Source: Flavobacteriaceae bacterium
GTDB lineage: Bacteria > Bacteroidota > Bacteroidia > Flavobacteriales > Weeksellaceae
Assembly: GCA_030538275.1 (NCBI GenBank)
Contig: JAUNUH010000002.1
Coordinates: 62,001 to 126,000, forward strand
Direction of reading: 5' to 3'
DNA length: 64,000 nucleotides
In this document: one piece after another, positions 45,442 through 54,808 of the stretch
How the letters are laid out: the number at the start of each line of letters is the position of its first letter
How positions within the stretch are numbered: position 1 is the first letter of the stretch
The notes under the pieces: model-generated
The model's input: only the letters and a program-made list of their open reading frames with translations
Databases searched by the model: none
Told to the model about the DNA's origin: nothing
Position numbers and translations under genes: made by a program

Positions 45442-47190
45442 ATGAACCTCAAAAATTATCTGGAACGTGAAATATTGTTGATTCTACAACAAAAATTCGA
45501 AATTTCGATGGAAAAACTCGAAATCCAAACCACCAGAAAAGAATTTGAAGGTGATTATACATTGGTGGTCTTTCCGCTGGTTCGCTTCATGAAGTTAAAA
45601 CCCGAAGAAAGTGCTGCAGCCATAGGCGAAATATTACTGGAAAATCAGATAATTGCGAAATTTAATGTCGTGAAAGGCTTTTTAAATATTAGTCTGCTTC
45701 CAGAAATGTTCTCAAAAGCATTATTTACGTATCAAGAAAAAATAGCTGATACGGGTAATAAAATAATCGTTGAATATTCTTCACCCAATACCAATAAACC
45801 GCTACATTTAGGCCACATACGAAATAATTTATTAGGTTTTTCTATTGCATCCATTTTGGAAACGGCTGGAAATGAGGTCATTAAAACGCAGATTGTCAAT
45901 GATCGCGGAATCCATATTTGTAAATCTATGCTGGCATGGCAAAAATTTGGTAATCAAGAAACGCCAGAATCTTCTGGGTTGAAGGGTGATAAGCTGGTCG
46001 GTAAATATTATGTAGAATTCGATAAACAATACAAAGACCAAATCAAAACACTACAAAGCCAAGGATGGAGCGAAGAGGAGGCAGAAAAATCGGCACCACT
46101 CATCAACGAAGCTCGAAATATGTTGCGCGATTGGGAGGCAAACGACCAGAGTGTGAGGTCTTTGTGGGAAAAAATGAATCAATGGGTTTATAGCGGATTT
46201 CAACAAACTTATGATCGCCTGGGGGTGAATTTTGATGTTGTACAATACGAAAGCGAAACCTATCTTTTGGGTAAAAATATCATCGAAAAAGGATTGGAAC
46301 AAGGCGTTTTTTATCAAAAAGAAGACGGCTCTGTGTGGATAGATCTCACCGAAGAGGGTCTGGATGAAAAATTGGTTTTGCGTTCAGACGGAACATCTGT
46401 ATATATGACGCAGGATATAGGCACTGCGGTAGAGAGATTCAAGAAATTTAATATGGACGGACTGGTCTATGTCGTTGGCAATGAGCAGGATTATCATTTT
46501 AAAGTTTTGTTCTTAATTCTGAAAAAACTAGGTTACGATTGGGCTTCTAATTTATTTCATTTATCCTATGGCATGGTTGATTTGCCAGAAGGCAAAATGA
46601 AATCGCGTGAAGGAACCGTAGTAGATGCGGACGATTTGATGGATGAAATGGTGAATACTTCCCAAGAAATTGCTGCAGAAGCTGGCAAACTGGAAGGACT
46701 TACTGATCAGGAAAAAGAAAAATTGTATGAAATCATTGGTTTAGGCGCACTCAAATATTTTATTCTGAAAGTTGATCCGAAGAAACGCATTTTATTCGAT
46801 CCCAAAGAAAGCATAGATTTCAACGGAAATACAGGCCCATTTATTCAATATGCTTATGTGCGTATTCAGTCGGTGTTGCGAAAAAAACAACCCACAGATA
46901 TGGACTTATCTGATTATAAATTCAACGATATTGAAAAAGATTTAATCAAATTAATCAATGAGTTCCAAGAAGTTGTACAAAAAGCTGCACAAGAAATGAG
47001 TCCGGCCATTGTGGCCAACTATGCTTATGAGCTAACCAGAAGTTTCAACTTTTTTTATCAAAATTATAGCATTCTCAACGCAGAAACCTCACTGGAAAAA
47101 CAAGTAAGATTGCATATTGCAAAACAAACGGGTATTCATATCAAAAAAGCACTTCATCTTTTGGGAATTGATACGCCAGAGAGAATGTAA
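45442..47190 (+). CDS. argS: Arginyl-tRNA synthetase
   Basis: A 582-residue class I synthetase that charges tRNA-Arg; it needs the tRNA for amino acid activation. The HIGH motif is in SPNTNKPLHLGHIRNNLLG near residue 120 and the KMSKS equivalent is GKMKSREGTVVDADDLMDEM near 385. The Arg-specific N-domain (residues ~1-85) and the DALR-type anticodon-binding C-terminal domain are present. The start at 45442 (MNLKNYLEREILL) is chosen because an upstream in-frame start at 45421 lies inside a -7 box. tRNA-Arg(ACG) is 3 kb downstream, so they are not in one transcript. Confidence 0.95.
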   Translation: MNLKNYLEREILLILQQKFEISMEKLEIQTTRKEFEGDYTLVVFPLVRFMKLKPEESAAAIGEILLENQIIAKFNVVKGFLNISLLPEMFSKALFTYQEKIADTGNKIIVEYSSPNTNKPLHLGHIRNNLLGFSIASILETAGNEVIKTQIVNDRGIHICKSMLAWQKFGNQETPESSGLKGDKLVGKYYVEFDKQYKDQIKTLQSQGWSEEEAEKSAPLINEARNMLRDWEANDQSVRSLWEKMNQWVYSGFQQTYDRLGVNFDVVQYESETYLLGKNIIEKGLEQGVFYQKEDGSVWIDLTEEGLDEKLVLRSDGTSVYMTQDIGTAVERFKKFNMDGLVYVVGNEQDYHFKVLFLILKKLGYDWASNLFHLSYGMVDLPEGKMKSREGTVVDADDLMDEMVNTSQEIAAEAGKLEGLTDQEKEKLYEIIGLGALKYFILKVDPKKRILFDPKESIDFNGNTGPFIQYAYVRIQSVLRKKQPTDMDLSDYKFNDIEKDLIKLINEFQEVVQKAAQEMSPAIVANYAYELTRSFNFFYQNYSILNAETSLEKQVRLHIAKQTGIHIKKALHLLGIDTPERM

Positions 47191-47303
47191 ACAAATTAAA
47201 AATTCTGGAATAATTTCTTGCGTTCGCGTCAAATTCTTCCATCAAATTTTATCATTTGTTGTAAAATCCTCATGTTCTTGCAGCCATTATTTGACTCAAA
47301 AAA

Positions 47304-49339
47304 TTAATCTTGCAAGATGAGTCCTGCACGTCTCAACAAAGCATCGGCATCGGGTTCCTTTCCACGAAATGCACGATATAATTCCATGGGATTCACAGTT
47401 CCGCCACTACTTAATAAATGCTGGAATTTTTTGGCTGTAACCGGATCAAAAATGCCATTTTGTTTAAAGAAATCAAAGGCGTCTGCATCCAAAACTTCTG
47501 CCCATTTATAGCTGTAATATCCAGAAGAATAACCGCCTTGAAAAATGTGCGAAAATGCCGTACTCATATTGGTTCCATCAATTTTGGGATAAATTTTCGT
47601 GCCCGCAAAGGCTTGATTTTCATAGGCATCCACATCTTCTACACCACGTGGATCGGTGGCGTGCCAAGCCATATCCAGCAAGCCAAAACTGATTTGCCGC
47701 ACGGTTTGGTAACCTTCCATAAACTGTGCAGCCGCAATAATTTTATCAATTAATGACTGCGGAATCACTTCCCCGCTTTGGTAATGTCGTGCAAAAAGTG
47801 CCAGCGCTTCTGGCTCATAACAGTAATTCTCCATAAATTGAGAAGGTAATTCTACAAAATCCCAATAAACATTGGTGCCAGAAAGTGATTCATATTGCGT
47901 ATTGGCAAGCAATCCATGCAATGCATGCCCAAATTCATGAAAAAGCGTCGTAACCTCATTGAACGTCAATAAACTAGGTTCGGTTTTGGTAGGTTTGGTA
48001 AAATTACAAACAATGGAAATTTGCGGAATTTTATGCTCTCCTTCCACTAGGGATCCATCACGGTAAGAGGTCATCCAGGCACCGGCACGTTTTCCCTTAC
48101 GCGGAAAAAAATCTGTATAATAAATTCCTATGGTCTGATTATCAGCATTTTTCACTTCATAAACCTGAACTTCAGGATGATTTTTTCGATTTCATCATTA
48201 GGAACAAAGGAAATTCCATATAATTTTTTCGCAATTTCAAATGTGCCCTCAACCACTTTTGTCAATTCAAAATAGGGTTTGAGCTCTTCATCGCTCAAAT
48301 CAAATTTTTCTTTTTTCACTTTTTCTGCGTAATAGGCATGATCCCAAGGCATTAGCGATTCAATTTGATCATATTTTGATGCATATTCACTCAAAATCTG
48401 CACATCTTTTTTGGCAAAATCAATAGATTTGAAAAGTAAATCCTCCAAAAATTCATTCACTTTTTCTGGCGATTTGGCCATTCTTTCTTCCATCACATAA
48501 TGCGCATGTGTTTCATAGCCAAGTAATTGTGCGCGTTCATAACGTAGATTTACAATTTCCTTAATTAATCCAGAATTATTATGCCCGTTTTTTTGAAACG
48601 CTTTTGCACCATTGGCACGATACAGTTTTTCTCGTAAAAATCGGTTATCTGCAAACTTCATAAACGCTGTATAACTCGGCATTTGAAGTGTAAAAATCCA
48701 GCCCTCTTTTCCATTGTTTTCGGCTTCTTCTTTGGCCATGGCTTTCACATAATCGGGCAAGCCTGCCAAATCTTCTTCTTCGGTCAGAAGTAATTGATAA
48801 TCATTAGTTTCGGCTAAAACATTTTGCCCAAATTGTAGGGAAAGTATAGCAAGTTTTTGGTCGATATTCCTTAAAATTTCCTTTTTTTCTGGAGGTAATA
48901 ATGCACCATTTCGACTGAATTGCTTGAAGGTCTTGCGTAACAATTCTTTTTCTTCAGTATTCAACAAAAAAGTATCACGCAATTCATATACCTGCTTTAT
49001 TTTTTCAAAAAGCGCATCATTCAACATAATATCATTACTGAATTCTGCCAGCACAGGCGAAATTTCCTGAGCCAATTGTTGCATGTTTTCATTGGTTTCT
49101 GCAGAATTCAAATTAAAAAATATACTGCTAATTCGGTTCAGTTTTTCACCACATAATGTCAGTGCTTCAATCGTATTTTTGAAATCTGGAATTTCTTGAT
49201 TTTCAACAATTTCACTAATTTCTTTTTGAGCTGAATTGATAGCTTCGGGAATAGCCGATTTGAAATCTTCCAATTGAAAATTTGAAAACGGCGGGGTTTG
49301 AAAAGGAGTTTGAAAAGGTTGATTTAATAATGGATTCAT
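47304..49339 (-). pseudogene. M3-family metallopeptidase (Dcp/oligopeptidase A type) with a one-base frameshift
   Basis: Two adjacent frames together give one M3 peptidase of about 678 residues, the normal length. The N-terminal 395-codon part runs 49339-48152, ending FRFMK-stop in the wrong frame. The second part runs from the A-run to 47304 and holds the zinc motif HEFGHALHGLL and SGTNVYWDFVELPSQFMENY. The break is at the A-run of six (minus strand 48186-48181): one more A would restore EKNHPEVQVYEVKNADNQT, the expected linker. Both halves are well conserved, so the damage is recent or a sequencing error. M3 oligopeptidases degrade intracellular peptides; Dcp and OpdA are both possible names. 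Confidence 0.88.
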
Positions 49340-49476
49340 TTGTAAAATTTTTAATCAAAATTAAATATACCTAATTTTAGCAAAATTCATGGCATTTTTC
49401 ATAAAATCATAATTTGGAATAAATGTTTTCGCGCATTTCAATGCTTAGCTTCGCGCATCAATGCCTGGGCGCGACC

Positions 49477-49546
49477 ATAGTTTTTGCCGGCTTGCCTTCC
49501 TTTTGGGGCCAAGGCTAAGGCCGCGGACTAGCGCGTCAAAAACTAT
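49477..49546. repeat. GC-rich palindromic intergenic element
   Basis: Arms ATAGTTTTTG (49477-49486) and CAAAAACTAT (49537-49546) are perfect complements. They enclose a second imperfect stem, GGCTTGCCTT against AAGGCTAAGGCC. Just upstream, GCGCATTTCAATGC and GCGCATCAATGC (49431-49464) form a direct near-repeat. The G+C-rich stretch stands out in an otherwise A/T-rich gap of nearly 590 bases (49340-49927), in which I can see no gene. Confidence 0.55.
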
Positions 49547-49927
49547 TAAACATGAGACTGTCTCCACCGCTTTTTATTCAATATATTTTACTCGTGGTGC
49601 ATTATATATTTGCTTCAAATACACGAATTTTATAAAAACGACAAATATTTTTTAAAATTTTCTCGCTTTAATGAATGATTTGCAATCAAGTTGTTGATTT
49701 TGGGTTACTTCATTGATGAAATTCTAATGAGGTCTAATTCGTGTATTGACTCCGTCGAATCTTCGATTTCGTGGTATAAATTAATATTCTGATATTTAGC
49801 TGCTTATATTACAATTGATAATGCACTACAAGTATATTTTATAAATAAAAGCCTAAAGTTTTGCAAAACTTTGCAGTAGATAAATTTCCTAAAATTTAAT
49901 TTCATTAAATTTGTGAAAAAGCAAAAC

Positions 49928-50206
49928 ATGGCAGAATTTAAATCCGTCTTAAACGACAATCGCCGAATAGATATGTTTCTGGACGATCAAAAAGTAGGTT
50001 ATCTCGACTTTCATGAAAATATGGAGACTTTTTTCCTTGATTATGTATTCGTAGATCCAGAATTCCGTGGGAGAGAAGTAGGTGTGGAAATTGTAAAAGC
50101 AGGTTTGCGTCTGGCGCAAGAAAAAAACCTAAATCCCAGACCGGTTTGTGGATATGCAGCCGTAATCATGCGACGAAACAACTGGCCAGAAAACTTTTCT
50201 AAATAA
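49928..50206 (+). CDS. Small GNAT-family N-acetyltransferase (YidJ/Gcn5-like)
   Basis: A 92-residue protein fitting the compact GNAT domain found in small N-acetyltransferase-like proteins. Seen: DDQKVGYLDFHENMETFFLDYVFVDPEFRGREVG with the acetyl-CoA-binding RGREVG motif, followed by AGLRLAQEKN and PVCGYAAVIMRR. The start is the ATG at 49928, preferred over an in-frame GTG 15 bases earlier. Its hairpin terminator is shared with tRNA-Arg. The acetyl acceptor is unknown; a short length like this lacks the usual N-terminal strands. Confidence 0.82.
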   Translation: MAEFKSVLNDNRRIDMFLDDQKVGYLDFHENMETFFLDYVFVDPEFRGREVGVEIVKAGLRLAQEKNLNPRPVCGYAAVIMRRNNWPENFSK

Positions 50207-50209
50207 AAA

Positions 50210-50232
50210 AAACCGTTGATAATCAACGGTTT
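50210..50232. terminator. Bidirectional terminator between the GNAT gene and tRNA-Arg
   Basis: Arms AAACCGTTGAT (50210-50220) and ATCAACGGTTT (50222-50232) are perfect complements. An A-run precedes the left arm, which serves the minus strand as a U-run, so it suits termination of the tRNA as well as of the GNAT gene. Confidence 0.7.
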
Positions 50233-50241
50233 GTAATTCTG

Positions 50242-50315
50242 TGACCACGGAAGGAGTCGAACCCTCAACCTTCAGAGCCGTAATCTGACGCTCTATCCAA
50301 TTGAGCTACGTGGCC
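50242..50315 (-). tRNA. tRNA-Arg (ACG anticodon)
   Basis: A 74-base tRNA on the minus strand. The acceptor stem pairs GGCCACG with CGTGGTC (one G-T pair), the D stem is GCTC/GAGC, the anticodon stem is TCAGA/TCTGA around loop TTACGGC (anticodon ACG, reading CGN Arg codons after inosine editing), and the T stem is GAGGG/CCTTC with loop TTCGACT. A discriminator base follows and CCA is not encoded. A -7 box (TATATTTG, minus strand 50336-50329) lies 13 bases upstream. Confidence 0.95.
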
Positions 50316-50328
50316 AAATAACGGGCTG

Positions 50329-50336
50329 CAAATATA
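50329..50336 (-). promoter_or_regulatory. -7 box upstream of tRNA-Arg
   Basis: TATATTTG on the minus strand matches TAnnTTTG and ends 13 bases before the tRNA 5' end. No TTG is found at -33. Confidence 0.4.
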
Positions 50337-50361
50337 CAAATTTTTCTTTGATTTAAAATTT

Positions 50362-51435
50362 ATGAAAAATATTCTTTTAATTTTTATCATTTGTAGTTGT
50401 TTTTTACAATGCAAACCAGAAAAACCCCAACCAGAAAAACACCGAGAGCCTTCTATCATTACCCATGCAACTTCTTTCAACCTTATTGAAAATGATGATT
50501 TTTGGGAATATCAATTATTGAGGTCGGGAAAAGAACACACACAAAAAATAAATAAAAATCAACTTCCATTCAAAAATATGTTGATTATGTCTTCTGCAGC
50601 CGTTGGTTATTTAAACGAATTACAATCGCTTGAGTATGTGCGGGCTGCCTTTAATACCGATTGGATTTATAATCAAAAATTACATCAATTCATTCAAGAA
50701 AAAAAAATAATAAATGCCGGAAATGCCGGCAGTGCTACTTTGGAGACGATTCTGAGTCTAGACCCCGATGTGATAATTGCCTATACCGACCCGAACCAGT
50801 CAAAATTGTTGGAAACAATCCAAAAAGCTGGAATTCCCGTAATCCTGGCAGATGAATATCTGGAATCTACTCCCTTGGGGAAAGCAGAATATCTGAAGTT
50901 GTTTGGCGTACTTACCGGCAAAAATAATGAAGCAGAACAGCTGTTTTCTGATATAGAAAAGAATTATTCACAACTCAAAGAAATGGCAAAAAACGCTGTA
51001 CATAAGCCTAGTGTTTTTGCCGATGTAATGCGTGGGGATATCTGGTATATGCCTGGCGGACAAAGCTTTTCTGCACAATATTTTGTAGATGCAGGAGCCG
51101 ATTATTTATGGAAAGATTCAACTAAACAAGGCACAGAAAATTTGAATTTTGAACAAGTTTTTTATCGCGCTCAGCATGCAGATTTTTGGCTGAATGCAGC
51201 AGATTATCAAAGTTTAATTCAGTTAAAAGACGCTTACAAAAATCACGACTGGTTTGATGCCTATCAGCATCAAAAAGTGTATTCGCTTGCCAGACGGCTC
51301 AATGATACAGGTGCCAGCGATTATTTTGAAACCGGAACCGTACGGGCAGATTTGGTATTGAAGGATTTGGTACATATTTTCCACCCAGAATTACTCCCAA
51401 ATCATAGCTTATTTTTCTATCATCAACTTCAATAG
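50362..51435 (+). CDS. Periplasmic metal-chelate/B12-type substrate-binding lipoprotein (BtuF/FhuD class)
   Basis: A 357-residue class III substrate-binding protein. The lipobox is FLQC with Cys17. Two lobes follow, joined by a long helix: QLPFKNMLIMSSAAVGYLNE and VIIAYTDPNQSKLL in lobe one, and VFADVMRGDIWYMPGGQSFS and VYSLARRLNDTGASDYFETG in lobe two. These are typical of binding proteins for haem, vitamin B12 or ferric siderophores. The ABC permease and ATPase are not adjacent, so the ligand cannot be read from context. The gene is alone, divergent from tRNA-Arg. Confidence 0.87.
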   Translation: MKNILLIFIICSCFLQCKPEKPQPEKHREPSIITHATSFNLIENDDFWEYQLLRSGKEHTQKINKNQLPFKNMLIMSSAAVGYLNELQSLEYVRAAFNTDWIYNQKLHQFIQEKKIINAGNAGSATLETILSLDPDVIIAYTDPNQSKLLETIQKAGIPVILADEYLESTPLGKAEYLKLFGVLTGKNNEAEQLFSDIEKNYSQLKEMAKNAVHKPSVFADVMRGDIWYMPGGQSFSAQYFVDAGADYLWKDSTKQGTENLNFEQVFYRAQHADFWLNAADYQSLIQLKDAYKNHDWFDAYQHQKVYSLARRLNDTGASDYFETGTVRADLVLKDLVHIFHPELLPNHSLFFYHQLQ

Positions 51436-51507
51436 TTTGAAACTCAAAATACTTGAACCCAAAAATTTCTAAGTTCATCAAATAAATTAAATTCATATTT
51501 TAGCAAA

Positions 51508-53361
51508 ATGAAGAAATTTGTGTTTGTTTTCATGGTGTTTTCCATGACTTTTCTCGGTGCCCAAAGTGATTGGCAGCAAAAAGTGGATTATAAAATGAAT
51601 ATCCGCATGGATGTAAACAAATTCGGCTATGATGCCGATATGGTGTTTACTTATTACAATAATTCACCCGATGTGTTGAACAAAATTTACTTTCACCTGT
51701 ATTACAACGCTTTTCAGCCGGGAAGTGCGATGGATGAAAGATTGAAAAATATTCCCGATCCGGATCCTAGAATGACCAAAAATCTTGGGACAAAAGAAAA
51801 TCCGGTTTTTGAAAGCCGAATTGCTAAATTAACCCCAGAAGATATTGGTTATCAAAAAGTTAATAAAATTACCCAAAACGGACAAATTTTAAAAACCCAA
51901 GTTAGAGGAACCATTTTGGAAGTTGAATTGGCACAAGCCTTAAATCCGGGTGCGCCTGCCGTTTTGCACATGGAATGGGAAGCGCAAATTCCACAAATCA
52001 TTCGTCGTGGAGGTAAAAATACCAACGAAGGAATTGCTTTTTCTATGACGCAGTGGTATCCCAAAGCTGCGCAGTATGACCAAGAAGGTTGGCATTTAGA
52101 CGAATATATTGCAAGAGAATTTTATGCGCCTTTTGGTGATTTTGATGTGAAAATCACCATGCCTTCTACCTATATTGTCGGCGCGTCAGGAAAATTATCC
52201 AATGAAAATGCGATGCCTGGCTATTCTAATACCAAATTCAAAAAAAATAGCTCGACCACTTGGCATTTTGCAGCTAAAAATATTCATGATTTTGCCTGGG
52301 CGGCAGATGAAAAATTTAAAGTGGATAAAACAAATTCAGCCCATGGACCGACTATTTATTATGTGTATGATAAAAATCTGGACAAAGAATTTCTTGATAA
52401 TTGGCAAAAAGTTCAACCTTTGACGGCTCAGTTTTTTGATTTTATGAGTGAGCGTTTCGGTACCTATCCTTGGGAAACCTATACCGTTGTTCAAGGTGGT
52501 GACGGCGGAATGGAATACGGAACTTCCACCCTAGTCACTGGAAAACGAAAATTTGAAAGTTTGCTGGGAGTAATTTATCATGAAGTGGCACATTCGTGGT
52601 TTCAACACTTGTTTGCCATTGACGAAACCCGTGATGAATGGATGGACGAGGGTTTTACTACCTACGCAGAAGCCGCTGCCATGCACCATATTATGGGTGC
52701 CAACAAGGATAAAATCAATCCTTTTCAAGATGCGTATGACGGCTATTATTTTCTGGTAGCCAGCGGAAATGAAGAGCCCTTAAGTCTGCATGCAGATTAT
52801 TTTAATTATAATCAAGCCTATGGTTTATCGGCGTATTACAAAGGACAAGTTTATGTGGCGCAATTGGGTTATATCATTGGGGAAGAGAAATTGGCAGAAA
52901 CATTTTTGAAGTTTTATGATTCCTGGAAATTCAAACATCCTAAGCCGGCGGATTTTCAAAAAATTGCACAAGATGTTTCAGGAATTAATTTGAAATGGTA
53001 TAATAATCTGTTTATCAATACAGTACGTTATATAGATTATGGCGTAAAAAGTGTTTCCGGAAATAAAATTACGCTTGAAAATGCGTCTAATTTTCCTATG
53101 CCATTGGATGTTTTGGTGACCTATACCGATGGTTCTAAACAGTTGTATTACATTCCTTTAAACGAAATGCGTGGCGAAAAAGACCATGAAAATCAATTTT
53201 ACAACGGAATTGGCCAAACGCTGCTTACTGCCTGGGATTGGACCACACCCGAATACAGTTTTGAAGCGGCAAAACCGGTACAAATAGTAGAAATCGATTA
53301 CACACAGCGCTTGGCAGATGTGAACAGAACGAATAATGTTTTTCCCTCTTCTAAACCGTAA
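51508..53361 (+). CDS. M1-family metallopeptidase (gluzincin aminopeptidase)
   Basis: A 617-residue exported M1 peptidase. The signal peptide is MKKFVFVFMVFSMTFLGAQ. The zinc site is His358-Glu359-x-x-His362 (HEVAHSWFQH) with the third ligand Glu381 in WMDEGFTTYAEA. The exopeptidase motif is GGMEYG in DGGMEYGTSTLV. The N-terminal beta-saddle domain (residues ~25-240) precedes the catalytic domain and the C-terminal ~150 residues are beta-rich. This Bacteroidota form of about 600 residues lacks the long C-terminal armadillo domain of classical aminopeptidase N. coaX starts 3 bases after its stop. Confidence 0.93.
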   Translation: MKKFVFVFMVFSMTFLGAQSDWQQKVDYKMNIRMDVNKFGYDADMVFTYYNNSPDVLNKIYFHLYYNAFQPGSAMDERLKNIPDPDPRMTKNLGTKENPVFESRIAKLTPEDIGYQKVNKITQNGQILKTQVRGTILEVELAQALNPGAPAVLHMEWEAQIPQIIRRGGKNTNEGIAFSMTQWYPKAAQYDQEGWHLDEYIAREFYAPFGDFDVKITMPSTYIVGASGKLSNENAMPGYSNTKFKKNSSTTWHFAAKNIHDFAWAADEKFKVDKTNSAHGPTIYYVYDKNLDKEFLDNWQKVQPLTAQFFDFMSERFGTYPWETYTVVQGGDGGMEYGTSTLVTGKRKFESLLGVIYHEVAHSWFQHLFAIDETRDEWMDEGFTTYAEAAAMHHIMGANKDKINPFQDAYDGYYFLVASGNEEPLSLHADYFNYNQAYGLSAYYKGQVYVAQLGYIIGEEKLAETFLKFYDSWKFKHPKPADFQKIAQDVSGINLKWYNNLFINTVRYIDYGVKSVSGNKITLENASNFPMPLDVLVTYTDGSKQLYYIPLNEMRGEKDHENQFYNGIGQTLLTAWDWTTPEYSFEAAKPVQIVEIDYTQRLADVNRTNNVFPSSKP

Positions 53362-53364
53362 GAT

Positions 53365-54123
53365 ATGATTCTCGCCATCAATATCGGAAATTCAAATATA
53401 CGCTTTGGCGTGGGTGAAAATCATACCGATTTACATTCCTGGACACTGAATACCAAACCTTTTCGTACGGCAGATGAATTTTATTTTGTGTTCAAAAACA
53501 TGTACGAACAATACCAAATTTCGCAAGATAAAATCACTGGAATTGTGATTGGATCGGTGGTACCGCATCAAACGTCTATAATCTCACGTGCGTTGTATGA
53601 TTTGCACAAAATCGAGCCGATTATTGTGGACAGAACCACCAAGTCACGTATTATTCAACATTCCAGCCAAATGGGAACCGATTTGTATGCCAATGCCGTA
53701 GCAGCGCATGAGTTGTATGAAGGGAAAAAACTGGTCATCGACTTTGGAACCGCGCTCACGGTTACCGGAATTGATGAGACGGGCGAAGTTTTAGGAGTAA
53801 TTATTGCTCCCGGTGTCATTACCTCGCTCAAAGCGCTGGTGGGTGATACGGCGCAATTGCCTGATATTGAGTTGAAAACGCCTTCGCGCGTATTGGGTAG
53901 AGATACGGTTACCTGCATGCAAAGCGGAATGGTGTACGGCTATGTAGGCATGGTAGAGAGCTTTATCGACCGTGCCAATGCGGAAATTGGCGGTGACGCT
54001 TATGTGATTTCAACTGGCGGTTTGGGCCATATTTACCAACCGCTCACCGATAAAATTGATAAAGACGATAAATTGCATACGTTACGAGGATTGGTGATTT
54101 TGTATGAGCAAATGATAAATTAA
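53365..54123 (+). CDS. coaX: Type III pantothenate kinase
   Basis: A 252-residue kinase for the first committed step of coenzyme A synthesis. The family motifs can be seen: MILAINIGNSNIRFGVGEN, then DLYANAVAAHELYEGKKLVIDFGTALT with the catalytic Asp, GVITSLKALVGDTAQLP and VISTGGLGHIY. It lies 3 bases behind the M1 peptidase gene in one operon. Downstream begins a stretch of decayed genes. Confidence 0.95.
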   Translation: MILAINIGNSNIRFGVGENHTDLHSWTLNTKPFRTADEFYFVFKNMYEQYQISQDKITGIVIGSVVPHQTSIISRALYDLHKIEPIIVDRTTKSRIIQHSSQMGTDLYANAVAAHELYEGKKLVIDFGTALTVTGIDETGEVLGVIIAPGVITSLKALVGDTAQLPDIELKTPSRVLGRDTVTCMQSGMVYGYVGMVESFIDRANAEIGGDAYVISTGGLGHIYQPLTDKIDKDDKLHTLRGLVILYEQMIN

Positions 54124-54144
54124 AAGAATATAAAATCATATCGA

Positions 54145-54539
54145 ATGAAATTGAATTTTTATAAAAAATTACATCGTTTTTCTGATAGAATTCCTATATA
54201 TATAAGATAAAATGTATTCTACCTTATTATCATACAGTTACTGACCATCCAAAGCCTCATTTAGCCGAATTATCCTACTTTAGGTCTATCAATGAATTTA
54301 AAAATGATATTTCCTTTTTCAAAAGAAACTATAAAAGTGTTGATGTTTATAATTTAGAAAAACCCAATTCTTTTCATCTTTCTTTTGATGATGGATTGGC
54401 CGAAATTTATTCTGTTGTAGCTCCTTTACTTATTGAAAATGGAATTCATGCAACTATATTCATTAATTCGGATTTCATTGATAATCGCCATATGTTTTAT
54501 CGGCATAAGATACATTCAGCTTTACTCCGGTATTCATAG
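54145..54539 (+). pseudogene. Truncated and frameshifted polysaccharide deacetylase (NodB-type) remnant
   Basis: A start at 54145 reads MKLNFYKKLHRFSDRIPIYI, then hits TAA. A frame change in the TATATATA run near 54195-54203 continues as KIKCILPYYHTVTDHPKPH. Next come NSFHLSFDDGLAEIYSVVA, with the catalytic Asp-Asp of the NodB domain, and NGIHATIFINSDFIDNRHMFYRHK. It ends at a TAG at 54537-54539, about half the length of a functional gene. A two-base TA expansion (slippage) or a one-base loss would both explain the frameshift. The family removes N-acetyl groups from polysaccharides; this copy is surely non-functional. Confidence 0.8.
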
Positions 54540-54721
54540 CGAAATCCGTTTTTTCAGCGTTTAATTCGGAAACTTTGCGTTGCATACTTCCGGCACCTAA
54601 AATAATAGATGGATAAATGAGATTTGATATTTGCTCAATAGCTCACCCTAAAAAAGTAATTCACTAAGCCTACACGCAGGAAGGTATCCAAATGCGATAA
54701 ATATTGTTTTGTAGAATCCAC
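54540..54721 (-). pseudogene. Two minus-strand gene fragments of unrecognised origin
   Basis: On the minus strand, 54721-54635 reads VDSTKQYLSHLDTFLRVGLV and then NYFFRVSY-stop; the frame is open for at least 11 more codons upstream. The DNA nearer 54540 reads, in a different frame, SIILGAGSMQRKVSELNAEK and then TDFAMNTGV. Both have the look of real protein sequence, but neither has a start codon and I cannot assign a family. They adjoin the polysaccharide deacetylase remnant, so this is a scar of lost genes. Confidence 0.35.
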
Positions 54722-54781
54722 CGAAAATAGTTGGATTATAGAAGCACGAATTACAAATTAGCACCTTTTAAGTTTTAATCT

Positions 54782-54789
54782 TATTTTTG
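54782..54789 (+). promoter_or_regulatory. -7 box upstream of tyrS
   Basis: TATTTTTG matches TAnnTTTG and ends 19 bases before the tyrS ATG, the same spacing as at argS. No TTG at -33. Confidence 0.45.
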
Positions 54790-54808
54790 CCCTTCAAATT
54801 TTTTAAGA

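Noticed and set aside
47304..48155. A separate 283-residue peptidase gene
   Set aside because: It is the C-terminal half of the M3 peptidase, and the linker continues in the other frame upstream; one inserted base joins them.
50242..50315. A tRNA-Arg with an encoded CCA end
   Set aside because: The sequence after the discriminator base is C then A-G-A, so CCA must be added after transcription.
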